Below, piece by piece: positions 1 to 7,814 of a stretch of 55,167 nucleotides of DNA. How positions within the stretch are numbered: the first letter of the stretch is position 1; each line of letters begins with the position of its first letter. A program made the position numbers and the translations under genes. This stretch comes from a bacterium (GTDB lineage Bacteria; Actinomycetota; Thermoleophilia; Solirubrobacterales; Solirubrobacteraceae): contig JAJPKQ010000005.1 of assembly GCA_021323635.1 (NCBI GenBank), forward strand, positions 1 through 55,167. Reading direction: 5' to 3'. A model generated the notes under the pieces. That model was not told the origin of the DNA and did not search any database. It saw nothing but the letters and a program-made list of their open reading frames with translations.

Positions 1-800
1 ATCAGCGAGCGGTAGCCGACGGCGTCGAACTCGCCAAATGCCGTCGGCAGGTGCACGCGCACCACCCGCTCGATCAGGCGGTCATGGCGGCGTCGATAGG
101 CGATCAGGTCGGCGATCGTGATCATCTTCAGCGAGTGGCGGGCGCAGTAGCGCTCCAGTTCGGGCACGCGCGCCATCGAGCCGTCGGGGTTCATCACCTC
201 GCAGATCACCCCCGCCGGCGTCAGCCCCGCCAGCCGCGCCAGGTCGACGCTCGCCTCGGTGTGGCCGGTGCGCTCGAGCACGCCGCCCGGCTTGGCCTTG
301 AGCGGGTTCACATGACCCGGCTGAACCAGATCTCCCGGCGTGCTCTGCGGGTCGATCGCCACGCGCATCGTGTGCGCGCGATCGTGTGCGGAGACGCCCG
401 TGCTGACGCCGTGGCGCGCCTCGATCGTGACCGTGAAGGGCGTCTGCAGCGCCGATTCGTTCTTGGCGGTCATCAGCTCGAGCCCCAGCTCCTCGCAGCG
501 CTCCGGGGTCAGCGCCAGGCAGATGAACCCCCGCCCCTCCTTGGTCATGAAGTTGATCGCTTCGGCGCTGACGAACTCGGCAGCCATCACCAGGTCGCCC
601 TCGTTCTCGCGCTTGGCGTCGTCGCAGACGACGACCATGCGCCCGGCGCGGATCTCCTCAAGCGCCTCCTCGATCGTCGCAAAGCACCCGGCGCTCTCCT
701 CTTGGCCACGCGCCGCCTCGCTCTCGTGCTCCTGCGACCCCGGCTGTGGGTGCAGGGCGGACCCCTCGCTGGGTTCGATCGTGTGGCGTGGGTCAGGCAT
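1..800 (-). CDS. ribBA: RibBA: DHBP synthase / GTP cyclohydrolase II (3' end outside window)
   Basis: Reading the minus strand from an ATG at 798-800 gives an Asp/Glu-rich leader of about 40 residues and then a full 3,4-dihydroxy-2-butanone 4-phosphate synthase domain. Landmarks are the CDDAKRENEGDL acidic metal/substrate loop, FICLALT, HGVSTGVSAHDRAHT and GHTEASVDLARLAG. This domain makes the four-carbon unit of riboflavin from ribulose 5-phosphate. The frame continues with RVVRVHLPTAFGEFDAVGY, the usual start of the GTP cyclohydrolase II domain (RibA), and runs off the window edge, so the bifunctional form is inferred from that junction. The ATG lies 8 bp inside the end of ribE, so translation is probably coupled. 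The zinc-binding cysteines of RibA lie outside the window. Confidence 0.93.
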   Translation of the reverse strand, partial: MPDPRHTIEPSEGSALHPQPGSQEHESEAARGQEESAGCFATIEEALEEIRAGRMVVVCDDAKRENEGDLVMAAEFVSAEAINFMTKEGRGFICLALTPERCEELGLELMTAKNESALQTPFTVTIEARHGVSTGVSAHDRAHTMRVAIDPQSTPGDLVQPGHVNPLKAKPGGVLERTGHTEASVDLARLAGLTPAGVICEVMNPDGSMARVPELERYCARHSLKMITIADLIAYRRRHDRLIERVVRVHLPTAFGEFDAVGYRSL

Positions 801-1392
801 GGTGGGGGCGGTCACCAAGCAGCCGCTCGAGGTGCTTGGCGAGGATGTCGACCTCCAGGTTAACCCGATCGCCCGCCGCCAGCTCTCCCAGCGTCGTGCG
901 CTGCAGCGTCTCGGGGATCAGCGATACGGCGAAGCGCTCGGCTGCAAGGTCGCTGACGGTGAGGCTCACCCCGTCGAGCGCGACCGAGCCCTTGCGGACG
1001 ATGTAGCGCATAAGGTCCGCCGGCGCGCTCAGCCACAGCTCGCGGGCAAAGCCGCGCTCGCTCAGCGCCTGGACCTGCGCGATGCCATCGACGTGGCCCT
1101 GCACGATGTGCCCGCCCAGGGGCTCGCCCGCACGCAGCGGCAGCTCGACGTTCACGCGGCTGCCGCGCGAGAGCCCAGCCAGCGTCGTGCGCTGCAGCGT
1201 CTCGCTCATCGCCTCCACGAGCACCTCCTCGGCGACGGGTTCGACGGCGGTCAGGCAGACGCCCGCGACCGCGATCGAGTCGCCGCGCGCAAGCTCGCGC
1301 GCGCAGCGCGTTGCGATCAGCAGGCGCGCGCCCGCCTGGTCGCGCTCGCAGCGGGCGACGACCCCGACGTCCTCGATCAGCCCGGTGAACAG
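793..1392 (-). CDS. ribE: Riboflavin synthase alpha chain, probable CTG start
   Basis: Dismutates two 6,7-dimethyl-8-ribityllumazine to riboflavin. The two lumazine-binding barrels repeat, as in the family: MSETLQRTTL near residue 60 and IPETLQRTTL near residue 160, each with a following RVNxE segment, and GHIVQGHVDG between them. The first methionine in frame is at 1224, which would delete the conserved N-terminal FTGLIEDVG. That peptide is present upstream, but the codon before it is CTG (1390-1392). No ATG, GTG or TTG is in frame between it and the ribD stop. A GAGGAG lies 6 nt upstream of this CTG, so a CTG start giving 199 aa, the normal length, is the best reading. The gene starts 10 nt after the ribD stop and overlaps ribBA by 8 bp. 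Confidence 0.9.
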   Translation of the reverse strand: MFTGLIEDVGVVARCERDQAGARLLIATRCARELARGDSIAVAGVCLTAVEPVAEEVLVEAMSETLQRTTLAGLSRGSRVNVELPLRAGEPLGGHIVQGHVDGIAQVQALSERGFARELWLSAPADLMRYIVRKGSVALDGVSLTVSDLAAERFAVSLIPETLQRTTLGELAAGDRVNLEVDILAKHLERLLGDRPHHA

Positions 1393-1402
1393 GTGTCGCT
1401 CC

Positions 1403-2536
1403 TCACCACTCGCGCAGGCGCGCGGAGATCAAGAGGTCATCGCCGACCGCCTCCCAGGCGAAGGAGAGCGCGCGGGGCGCCTGGGAGATCAGCTCCACGC
1501 CTTCGCCCTCGAGCGGATCGCGCGCCGCGCGCCCGCCTAGCAGCAGCGGCGCCAGGAACAGCCGCACCTCGTCGATCTCGCCGGCGTCCAGAAAGGCCCC
1601 GGCCAGGCGCGGCCCGCCCTCCAGCAGCGCTCCGGTGATGCCCAGAGCGCCCAGCTGATCGAGCGCGGAGGCCACGCGCGCGGGCTCGTTCTCGCCGGTG
1701 GCGAGGATCACGGTTGCGCCCGCCGCCGCGAGCGCCTCGGTGTCCGCGCGCGCGGCCGCCCGCGAGACGACAACCACAAGCGGCACCTCCGGGCAGCTTG
1801 AGACCAGCTGCGAGGAGAGCGGCAGGCGCGCGAGCGAGTCGAAGACCACGCGGTGGGGCTGCTCCTCGGGCGGGATCTGCCCCTGCGCCGGCCGTGCGGT
1901 CAGCAGCGGATCGTCGGCAAGCGCCGTGCCGATGCCGACGATCACCGCGCCCAGCTCCGCGCGCCAGGTGTGCGAGCGCAGGCGGCTCTCCTCGCTGCTG
2001 ATCCACTGCGAGTCGCCCGCGCGCGTGGCGACCTTGCCATCGAGCGTCATCGCCAGCTTGAGCAGCACCCAGGGGCGCCCGACGCGGGCGTGCTTGCGGA
2101 AGGGCTGGTTGAGCAGCCGCGCGGCCTCCGCGAGCGCGCCCTCGGCAAGGATCACCTCCACGCCTTCGTCGCGGAGGACCCCGAGGCCGCGGCCGGATGC
2201 CTTCTCGGAGGGGTCGTTGGAGGCCACCACCACGCGCCTGATCCCCGCGCGTGCGATCGCGTCGGTGCAGGGCGGCGTCTTGCCGTGATGGGCGCAGGGC
2301 TCAAGCGAGACGTAGAGGGTCGCCTCGGAGAGGTCCGCCGTGCCGGCCGCCGCTATCGCGTTGACCTCCGCATGGGGGCCGCCGTAGCGCTCGTGGAAGC
2401 CCTCGCCGAGGACCTCCTGGCCGCGTGCGATCACAGCCCCGACAAGCGGGTTTGCGCCCACCCGCCCGCGGCCGCGCTCGGCAAGCTCAATCGCCCGCGC
2501 CAGGTGCACGGAGTCGATATCTGCTCTGAGCGCCAT
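1403..2536 (-). CDS. ribD: RibD: riboflavin deaminase/reductase
   Basis: Bifunctional second and third steps of riboflavin synthesis, 377 aa. The N-terminal deaminase domain (about 1-150) has the zinc motif HAE at residues 55-57 and PCAHHGKTPPC with cysteines 81 and 90. The C-terminal RibD_C reductase domain (about 155-370) has MTLDGKVA, ADDPLLTARP and EGGPRLAGAFL. The ATG is only 3 nt downstream of the stop of the membrane glycosyltransferase gene, so ribD is probably read from that transcript or from a promoter inside it. No FMN riboswitch can sit in that gap. Followed by ribE and ribBA. Confidence 0.95.
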   Translation of the reverse strand: MALRADIDSVHLARAIELAERGRGRVGANPLVGAVIARGQEVLGEGFHERYGGPHAEVNAIAAAGTADLSEATLYVSLEPCAHHGKTPPCTDAIARAGIRRVVVASNDPSEKASGRGLGVLRDEGVEVILAEGALAEAARLLNQPFRKHARVGRPWVLLKLAMTLDGKVATRAGDSQWISSEESRLRSHTWRAELGAVIVGIGTALADDPLLTARPAQGQIPPEEQPHRVVFDSLARLPLSSQLVSSCPEVPLVVVVSRAAARADTEALAAAGATVILATGENEPARVASALDQLGALGITGALLEGGPRLAGAFLDAGEIDEVRLFLAPLLLGGRAARDPLEGEGVELISQAPRALSFAWEAVGDDLLISARLREW

Positions 2537-2539
2537 CGC

Positions 2540-4456
2540 TTATCTACCTGTCGGCAGGATAGAGGGCTGGCTTCCCCGGCAGCTGCCGCCGCGCAGCGCA
2601 TAGATGCTGATCAGCGGCCCCGGCCGGGTGTAGGCAAGCGGGTAGTAGTCGAAGGAGAAGTCGAAGCTGAAGGGCACCGCGGCGCTGCCGGCGGCGTAGG
2701 GAGAGGCGCGGTAGAGCAGGTGCCCGACCTTCGCAAGCTCCCGGTAGTAGGCGACCGCTTGGGGCACCGCCCGCGGATCGGCGAAGGCGCGTCCGGACTG
2801 GGTGGATCCGCTGACCACATAGCAGTAGCCGGCCTGCTCGTAGTAGTCGATCAGCCCCGGGTAGAGGGTGCGCACGTAGTCTTCTTCGCGCGGGTAGTAG
2901 CGCAGCGGGCGCCAGGCGCTCGGGCGCGCCGGCGCCGAGGCGCGCGGGAGCGCTCCTGCGGCGGCCGCTGCGGGGACGATCAGCCACTTCGAATAGGGGT
3001 AGCTCTGCCAGCGGTTTGGGACCTTTGCGATCGCGCCGGGCGCAGGCGCGCTGCGCAGCCACGCGGCTTCAACGACCCCCGGTTCGACCACGATGCGGGC
3101 GTCCGGGGGCGTGTGCGCCTCAAGCCAGCGCCGCGCCAGCGTCCTCGTGTCGGTGCGCGAGAGCACGATGTCCTCGTGGATGTCGTGCACGAGCGCCTGG
3201 GCACAGAGGCCGGCAAGCAGCGCCGCCAGCAGCAGCTCTCCGGCCGCCGCCCGCCAGGCCCCCGACCTGCCGCCGCCAAGCGCCCCCGCCAGCCGCTGGG
3301 CAAGCCACACCGCCGCAAGCGCCGCATAGATCGTCGCCGCCGGGAGCACCGGGATCAGCCAGCGCCCGAAGGCGCGCCCCTGCAGCCCCATGAAGGCGAG
3401 GTAGGCGATCGCCATCGGCACCAGCAGCGCCAGCGAGCGCTCGCGCCTGACGAGCGCGATCGCCAGCCCGCCGAGCGCGCCCAGCGCCGGAGCCCAGCCG
3501 AGCCCCCAGGTGAACGACCACAGGTAGTAGAGGATCGCGGCCTGGTGCTCCGCACCCAGCTTGCCCGCGCCTTCGCCGGCGATCGCCGACTCATGCGAGA
3601 GTTCGTGCAGAAAGGCGTGGCTGTCGAGCAGGGCGTAGGGATTTACGACCAGGAACGCCGCCAGCGCCGCCAGCGCCGCCAGCGCCCCCCCGTAGAGGCG
3701 CCCGCGGTCAAGCCGCCCGCCGTGCCCGCGCGCGAGCGCGGCGGGGAGCAGCGCCAGGATCGCGATGCCCGCCGTGTACTTGGCGCCGGCAGCAACACCG
3801 AGCGCCACCCCGGCCAGCGCGAAGTCGCGCCCTGCCCCGGTGCGCTGCGCGCGCGCGGCGCCAAGCAGGCAGAGCGTGAGCGCCGCCAGCGCGGCCACGT
3901 CGTTGAGCGCCAGATGCGAGTAGAAGACCTCCAGGAAGGCGACCGCCGAGAGCGCCGCCGCGACAAGGCCGTGGCGGGCGTCGTAGAGCTCGCTGCCGAG
4001 CAGGTAGAGGAGCCAGACCGCCGCCACGCCGAGCGCGGCGACGGTCAGGCGGCCGATCTCATAGACGCCGCCCGGCTGGCGCTCGAACGCCGCCACGGCG
4101 GCGGCGTGACCGCCGTAGTAGAGGGTGTAGATCAGGTGCAGCAGATAGGTCAGCGCGGGCGGGTTTGCGAAGTAGTGGGGGTTGAGCGAGAGCCCGCCCA
4201 TCGCGATCGCCCGCGAGACGAACTGATCGGCCTCGTCGATGTTGTAGGCGTAGGGCAGGCCGTGCGCGATCCCCCAGATGCGCAGCACGCCGGCGAGGAT
4301 GAGCACGCCGCCAAGCAGCGCCCAGACACCAAGCCGCCCGCGCGAGCGCGGCAGCTGCCAGACGCGCAGGGGGCGAGCGCCCACCCGGCGCCGGCGAGCG
4401 ACAGGGGACCCCGAACCCTCGCCGGCGGGCTGGGCGCTGCGCTCAGCAGTTGGCAT
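2540..4456 (-). CDS. GT39-like membrane glycosyltransferase (GT-C fold)
   Basis: Polytopic membrane protein of 638 aa resembling the dolichyl-phosphate-mannose protein mannosyltransferase / ArnT superfamily. A basic N-terminal tail is followed by TM1 (about 42-62) and then YNIDEADQF (residues 71-79), where the acidic pair after TM1 is the usual GT-C catalytic/metal site. About ten further hydrophobic segments follow, then a soluble C-terminal domain rich in Tyr (YYPREEDY, LIDYYEQAGY). It should transfer a sugar from a polyprenyl-phosphate donor outside the membrane; the acceptor is unknown. The ATG at 4454-4456 overlaps the end of the upstream GT-C gene by 14 bp. A longer frame extends further upstream but only as a shadow of that gene. 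ribD follows after 3 nt. Confidence 0.82.
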   Translation of the reverse strand: MPTAERSAQPAGEGSGSPVARRRRVGARPLRVWQLPRSRGRLGVWALLGGVLILAGVLRIWGIAHGLPYAYNIDEADQFVSRAIAMGGLSLNPHYFANPPALTYLLHLIYTLYYGGHAAAVAAFERQPGGVYEIGRLTVAALGVAAVWLLYLLGSELYDARHGLVAAALSAVAFLEVFYSHLALNDVAALAALTLCLLGAARAQRTGAGRDFALAGVALGVAAGAKYTAGIAILALLPAALARGHGGRLDRGRLYGGALAALAALAAFLVVNPYALLDSHAFLHELSHESAIAGEGAGKLGAEHQAAILYYLWSFTWGLGWAPALGALGGLAIALVRRERSLALLVPMAIAYLAFMGLQGRAFGRWLIPVLPAATIYAALAAVWLAQRLAGALGGGRSGAWRAAAGELLLAALLAGLCAQALVHDIHEDIVLSRTDTRTLARRWLEAHTPPDARIVVEPGVVEAAWLRSAPAPGAIAKVPNRWQSYPYSKWLIVPAAAAAGALPRASAPARPSAWRPLRYYPREEDYVRTLYPGLIDYYEQAGYCYVVSGSTQSGRAFADPRAVPQAVAYYRELAKVGHLLYRASPYAAGSAAVPFSFDFSFDYYPLAYTRPGPLISIYALRGGSCRGSQPSILPTGR

Positions 4457-6002
4457 AGACGGCGTAGAACTGGCTTGAGTACAGCAGCCGGAAGCCTTCG
4501 GGGGGAACCTGGTCGAGCGCCCGGTCGCCCGGATCCACGAGCGCCTCGAAGAAGACCGCCGCTCCCAGCGGGTAGACGGCCACAGAGCCGCGTGCGAGCG
4601 CGCGCTCCAGGCCGAAGCTCCCGGCCGCAGCCTGATCGCTTGCCTGGCTGCGCGCGAGGATGCGGGCGTGGCCCGCCCCGAGGATGAAGCGCGCATCGGG
4701 TATCAGCTTGTTGTCGGGCAGCGAGACGAGCGGGCAGCGCGCAAGCGCGCCGCGCACCGGCGCGCTCTGAAGCGCCCGCGCCAGATCGACGTGAAAGTCC
4801 TCGTGGTAGGCCATCGTCCGCGGCAGTTCGGAGATGTGGAAGGTCTCAAGCACGTTGAGCGCCCCATAGGCGAGCAGCGCGGCGGCCGCAGCCATCCAGA
4901 GCGTGCGCCGCAGCGAGCGCTCCAGCAGCGACCAGCCGCCGAGCGCAAACGCGCAGAAGACGACCGCCAGCGCACACGCGGAGAGCAGGTAGCGGTTGAT
5001 GACCGACGCGCCCACGGCCCCCTCGGCGATGAAGACCGCGACCTGCAGCACCAGCGCGGCAAGCGGGATCGCCGCACGCCGGGGCGCGATGTAGATGGCG
5101 GCGCCCGCGCCGAGGAGCGCCCCCAGCACGACGGGCGCCTTGTCGATGCGCACCGCAAAGGGGTACAGCGACGAGAGCACGGCCGAGATGCCGTGGCTGC
5201 GTTCCAGTTCGCCCGCCAGCGCCGTGGTCGCCTTGAAGGAGTGCAGCGGGTCTCCGGTCAGGACCCAGTCGAAGGCGACCCAGATCAGCGCCGCTGAGGC
5301 CGCAAGCAGCGCGTAGCGCGCCACCCGCGCACGTTCGTGGCGTCTGGGCCACGCCCACCACAGCCAGTAGCAGCCCGACAGCACCCAGGCGTCAGGGCGC
5401 AGCAGCCCGGCCGCAAGCAGCGCCAACAAGACGGCCCCTCCGCGGCGCGGGCGCTGCAGCTCAAGCGCAATCGCCCATACGATCAGCGCGATGTAGCTGA
5501 TGTCGAGGTAGCCCTGGATCATCAGGTTGACGTCGTAGAAGCGGCTGAGCATCAACGCGGCGGCGATCCAGGCTACGACCTCCCCGAAGGCGAGGCGCGC
5601 GACGCGGAAGATGCCCGCGATCAGCGCCAGGAAGGAGACGAAGGAGCCGAGGATCATCAGCCGCGGGGCGGCGCTCCCAAAGAGCGAGCACAGAGCGCCG
5701 AAGATGATCGCAAGCGGATGCTCGGTCGGCGCGCGGTAGACGTGCAGATCGGGCAGGTGCCCCGCGATCAGCGCCTTGCCCCAGAGCAGGGCGTAGAAGG
5801 AGTCATAGGTCGGGAAGGTCGGAAAGAGCAGGTAGGCGGCAAGCGCGATCAGCGCTAGCGCACCCAGCGCGAGCGCGCGCAGCAGCCCCGCGGGGAGCGC
5901 CCGCACGCGAGCCGGCAGCTCAAGCCCGGAGGCTGTCTCGGTGATCGTCGCGCTCTGCATCGCTCTCTGTGGCAGCGGGCCGGGCGCGGAGGCCTCTGGC
6001 AC
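4443..6002 (-). CDS. Integral membrane GT-C-like glycosyltransferase
   Basis: 519 aa, about ten to twelve hydrophobic segments. After TM1 the loop has PTYDSFYALLWG (residues 64-75) and APTEHPLAI (91-99), matching the TYDS...PTEHPLA arrangement of actinobacterial GT-C membrane proteins; D67 and E94 are candidate active-site acids. The sugar donor would be polyprenyl-linked. The listed start is GTG at 6002; ATG at 5960 (MQSATITETA) with a nearby GAGAG is an equally good start 14 codons later. It is first in the minus-strand transcript and diverges from the GT2 gene across about 97 bp. It overlaps the next GT-C gene by 14 bp, so the two probably work on the same glycan. Confidence 0.75.
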   Translation of the reverse strand: MPEASAPGPLPQRAMQSATITETASGLELPARVRALPAGLLRALALGALALIALAAYLLFPTFPTYDSFYALLWGKALIAGHLPDLHVYRAPTEHPLAIIFGALCSLFGSAAPRLMILGSFVSFLALIAGIFRVARLAFGEVVAWIAAALMLSRFYDVNLMIQGYLDISYIALIVWAIALELQRPRRGGAVLLALLAAGLLRPDAWVLSGCYWLWWAWPRRHERARVARYALLAASAALIWVAFDWVLTGDPLHSFKATTALAGELERSHGISAVLSSLYPFAVRIDKAPVVLGALLGAGAAIYIAPRRAAIPLAALVLQVAVFIAEGAVGASVINRYLLSACALAVVFCAFALGGWSLLERSLRRTLWMAAAAALLAYGALNVLETFHISELPRTMAYHEDFHVDLARALQSAPVRGALARCPLVSLPDNKLIPDARFILGAGHARILARSQASDQAAAGSFGLERALARGSVAVYPLGAAVFFEALVDPGDRALDQVPPEGFRLLYSSQFYAVYANC

Positions 6003-6099
6003 CCGGCCGCCATACTCTTTGGGGTGCTCGTAGGAGCGCCTGCCAGTCTAAGGCAGCGCACCGCTACCGAACGCACCGCGATCGACCGCTCGCACGACG

Positions 6100-7182
6100 A
6101 TGAAGCTGATCATCCAGATTCCCTGCTTCAACGAGGCCGCCCAGCTGCCCGCCACGCTCGCTGCGCTGCCCCGCTCCCTGCCCGGCTTCGACGAGGTGCA
6201 GTGGCTGGTGATCGACGACGGCTCAAGCGATCAGACCGCCGCGGTCGCGCGCGCCTGCGGCGTGGATCACATCGTCCGCCTGACAAACAACAAAGGCCTG
6301 GCGAGCGCCTTCCAGGCGGGCCTTGACGCCGCGCTGAAGCTGGGGGCAGACGTGGTAGTCAACACCGACGCTGACAACCAGTACTACGGGCCCGACGTGG
6401 CGCGGCTGGTCGCGCCGATCCTCGAGGGCCGCGCGGACATGGTGATCGGCGACCGCGTGGTCCGCGACATCGAGCACTTCTCGCCGCTCAAGCGCCTCCT
6501 GCAGCGCCTTGGATCGTGGGTGGTGCGCCAGGCCTCGCAGACCTCCGTGCCCGACACCACCTCCGGCTTTCGCGCCTACAACCGCGAGGCGGCGCTGCAG
6601 ATGCTTGTCGTCTCGCGCTTCACCTACACGCTGGAGACGATCATCCAGGCGGGCAAGCTGCTGGTTGCGACCGAGCACGTGCCGGTGCGCACCAATCCCC
6701 CCACGCGCCCCTCCCGCCTCTTCCCCTCGATGTGGTCTTATGTGCGCCGCAATGCGATCGCCATCTTCCGCATCTACGCCCAGCATGAGCCGCTGCGCGT
6801 CTTCTGGTCCTTCGCGGCGCTGATGGCGCTGGCGGCGCTGGGCGTCTGGGTGCGCTTCATCGTCGCCTTCGTCGAAGGGGAAGGCAACGGCCACGTGCAG
6901 TCGCTGATCCTGGGCTCCGCGCTCTTTGTCGCAGCGGTCGTGCTCTTTGCGCTGGGCGTGATCGGCGACCTGCTCGCCGCCCAGCGGGTGATGATCCAGC
7001 GCACCTTCGAGCGCGTGCGGCGGATCGAGCTCGAGGTGGGCGTCGCGCCCTCCCACTATGAGCCCGGCGCAGCGGAGCCGGCGGGCGCAGGTGCAGAGCA
7101 GGCCGACCGGGCGCTCGCAGCGCTGCTCTCCGAGCACGCGCGCCAGCCGCCGGCGGGCGGCGCGCAGCGGAGCGGGCAGTGA
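6100..7182 (+). CDS. GT2 polyprenyl-phosphate sugar transferase (DPM1-like)
   Basis: 360 aa. Family 2 GT-A domain in residues 1-220: IPCFNEA at the N terminus, VIDDGSSD (37-44) for nucleotide binding and NTDAD (88-92) as the metal DxD. Two hydrophobic helices (about 228-255 and 265-290) anchor it, then a charged and Ala-rich tail follows. Such enzymes load mannose or glucose from GDP/UDP-sugar onto polyprenyl phosphate, which would be the donor for the two divergent GT-C proteins. This link is inference from family and position. Its stop overlaps the next gene by the 4-bp GTGA arrangement. Confidence 0.85.
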   Translation: MKLIIQIPCFNEAAQLPATLAALPRSLPGFDEVQWLVIDDGSSDQTAAVARACGVDHIVRLTNNKGLASAFQAGLDAALKLGADVVVNTDADNQYYGPDVARLVAPILEGRADMVIGDRVVRDIEHFSPLKRLLQRLGSWVVRQASQTSVPDTTSGFRAYNREAALQMLVVSRFTYTLETIIQAGKLLVATEHVPVRTNPPTRPSRLFPSMWSYVRRNAIAIFRIYAQHEPLRVFWSFAALMALAALGVWVRFIVAFVEGEGNGHVQSLILGSALFVAAVVLFALGVIGDLLAAQRVMIQRTFERVRRIELEVGVAPSHYEPGAAEPAGAGAEQADRALAALLSEHARQPPAGGAQRSGQ

Positions 7183-7814
7183 GCGGCGCCTCCGGTGGGC
7201 TGACGCTCTCGCGCGAGGGCGTGGTCACGGGCAACACCTTCGACAAGTACGGCTCCGGCAACCCGGTCGTGCGTCGCCTGATGAGCGCCTTCCAGCGTGA
7301 GCTGGAGGAGCTGCTGCTCAACGCCGACCCCCAGTCGCTGCTTGACGTCGGCTGCGGCGAGGGCGTGCTCGCCAAGCGCTTTGCAACGCTGCTTGAGGGA
7401 CGGCGTGTGGTCGGCGTGGACCTGGAGGAGCCAAGCCTGCAGCGGGGCTGGGAGCAGAACGCCGCGCCCAACCTCACCTTCGCGATCGCCCGCGCCGAAG
7501 CGCTGCCCTTTGCCGAGGACGAGTTTGACTTAGTCAGCGCGATCGAGGTGCTCGAGCACCTCCCCGACCCGCAGCGCGCGCTCGCGGAGATGGCCCGCTG
7601 CGCCAAGCGTCACCTGCTGGTGTCGGTGCCGCGCGAGCCGCTCTGGCGCGCGCTCAACGTCGCCCGCGGCGCTTACCTGAGCGCGCTCGGCAACACCCCC
7701 GGGCACCTAAACCACTGGTCTGCGCGCTCTTTTGTCAACCTTCTCTCGCGCTATGGCGAGGTTGCCGCCGTGCGCAAGCCGCTGCCTTGGACGCTGGCGC
7801 TGGTGCGTCTGTAA
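7179..7814 (+). CDS. Class I SAM-dependent methyltransferase
   Basis: 211 aa. SAM motif I LLDVGCGEGVLAKRF (residues 54-68), acidic motif II VVGVDLEEPSL, then FDLVSAIEVLEHLPDP as motif IV/V of the Methyltransf_11 type. The GTG start overlaps the stop of the GT2 gene (GTGA), so the two are co-translated. The acceptor is not visible from sequence; within this cluster a sugar, lipid or polyprenyl-linked glycan is likeliest. Family members of this size methylate small molecules or glycans rather than DNA. Confidence 0.85.
   Translation: MSGASGGLTLSREGVVTGNTFDKYGSGNPVVRRLMSAFQRELEELLLNADPQSLLDVGCGEGVLAKRFATLLEGRRVVGVDLEEPSLQRGWEQNAAPNLTFAIARAEALPFAEDEFDLVSAIEVLEHLPDPQRALAEMARCAKRHLLVSVPREPLWRALNVARGAYLSALGNTPGHLNHWSARSFVNLLSRYGEVAAVRKPLPWTLALVRL

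Noticed and set aside
1853-4687. A 944-codon open frame on the plus strand
   Set aside because: It is antisense to ribD and the GT39 gene, has no domain, and its composition (Arg/Pro/Ala) is typical of shadow frames in GC-rich DNA. The same applies to the long frames at 19417-20865 (minus) and 32532-33557 (plus).
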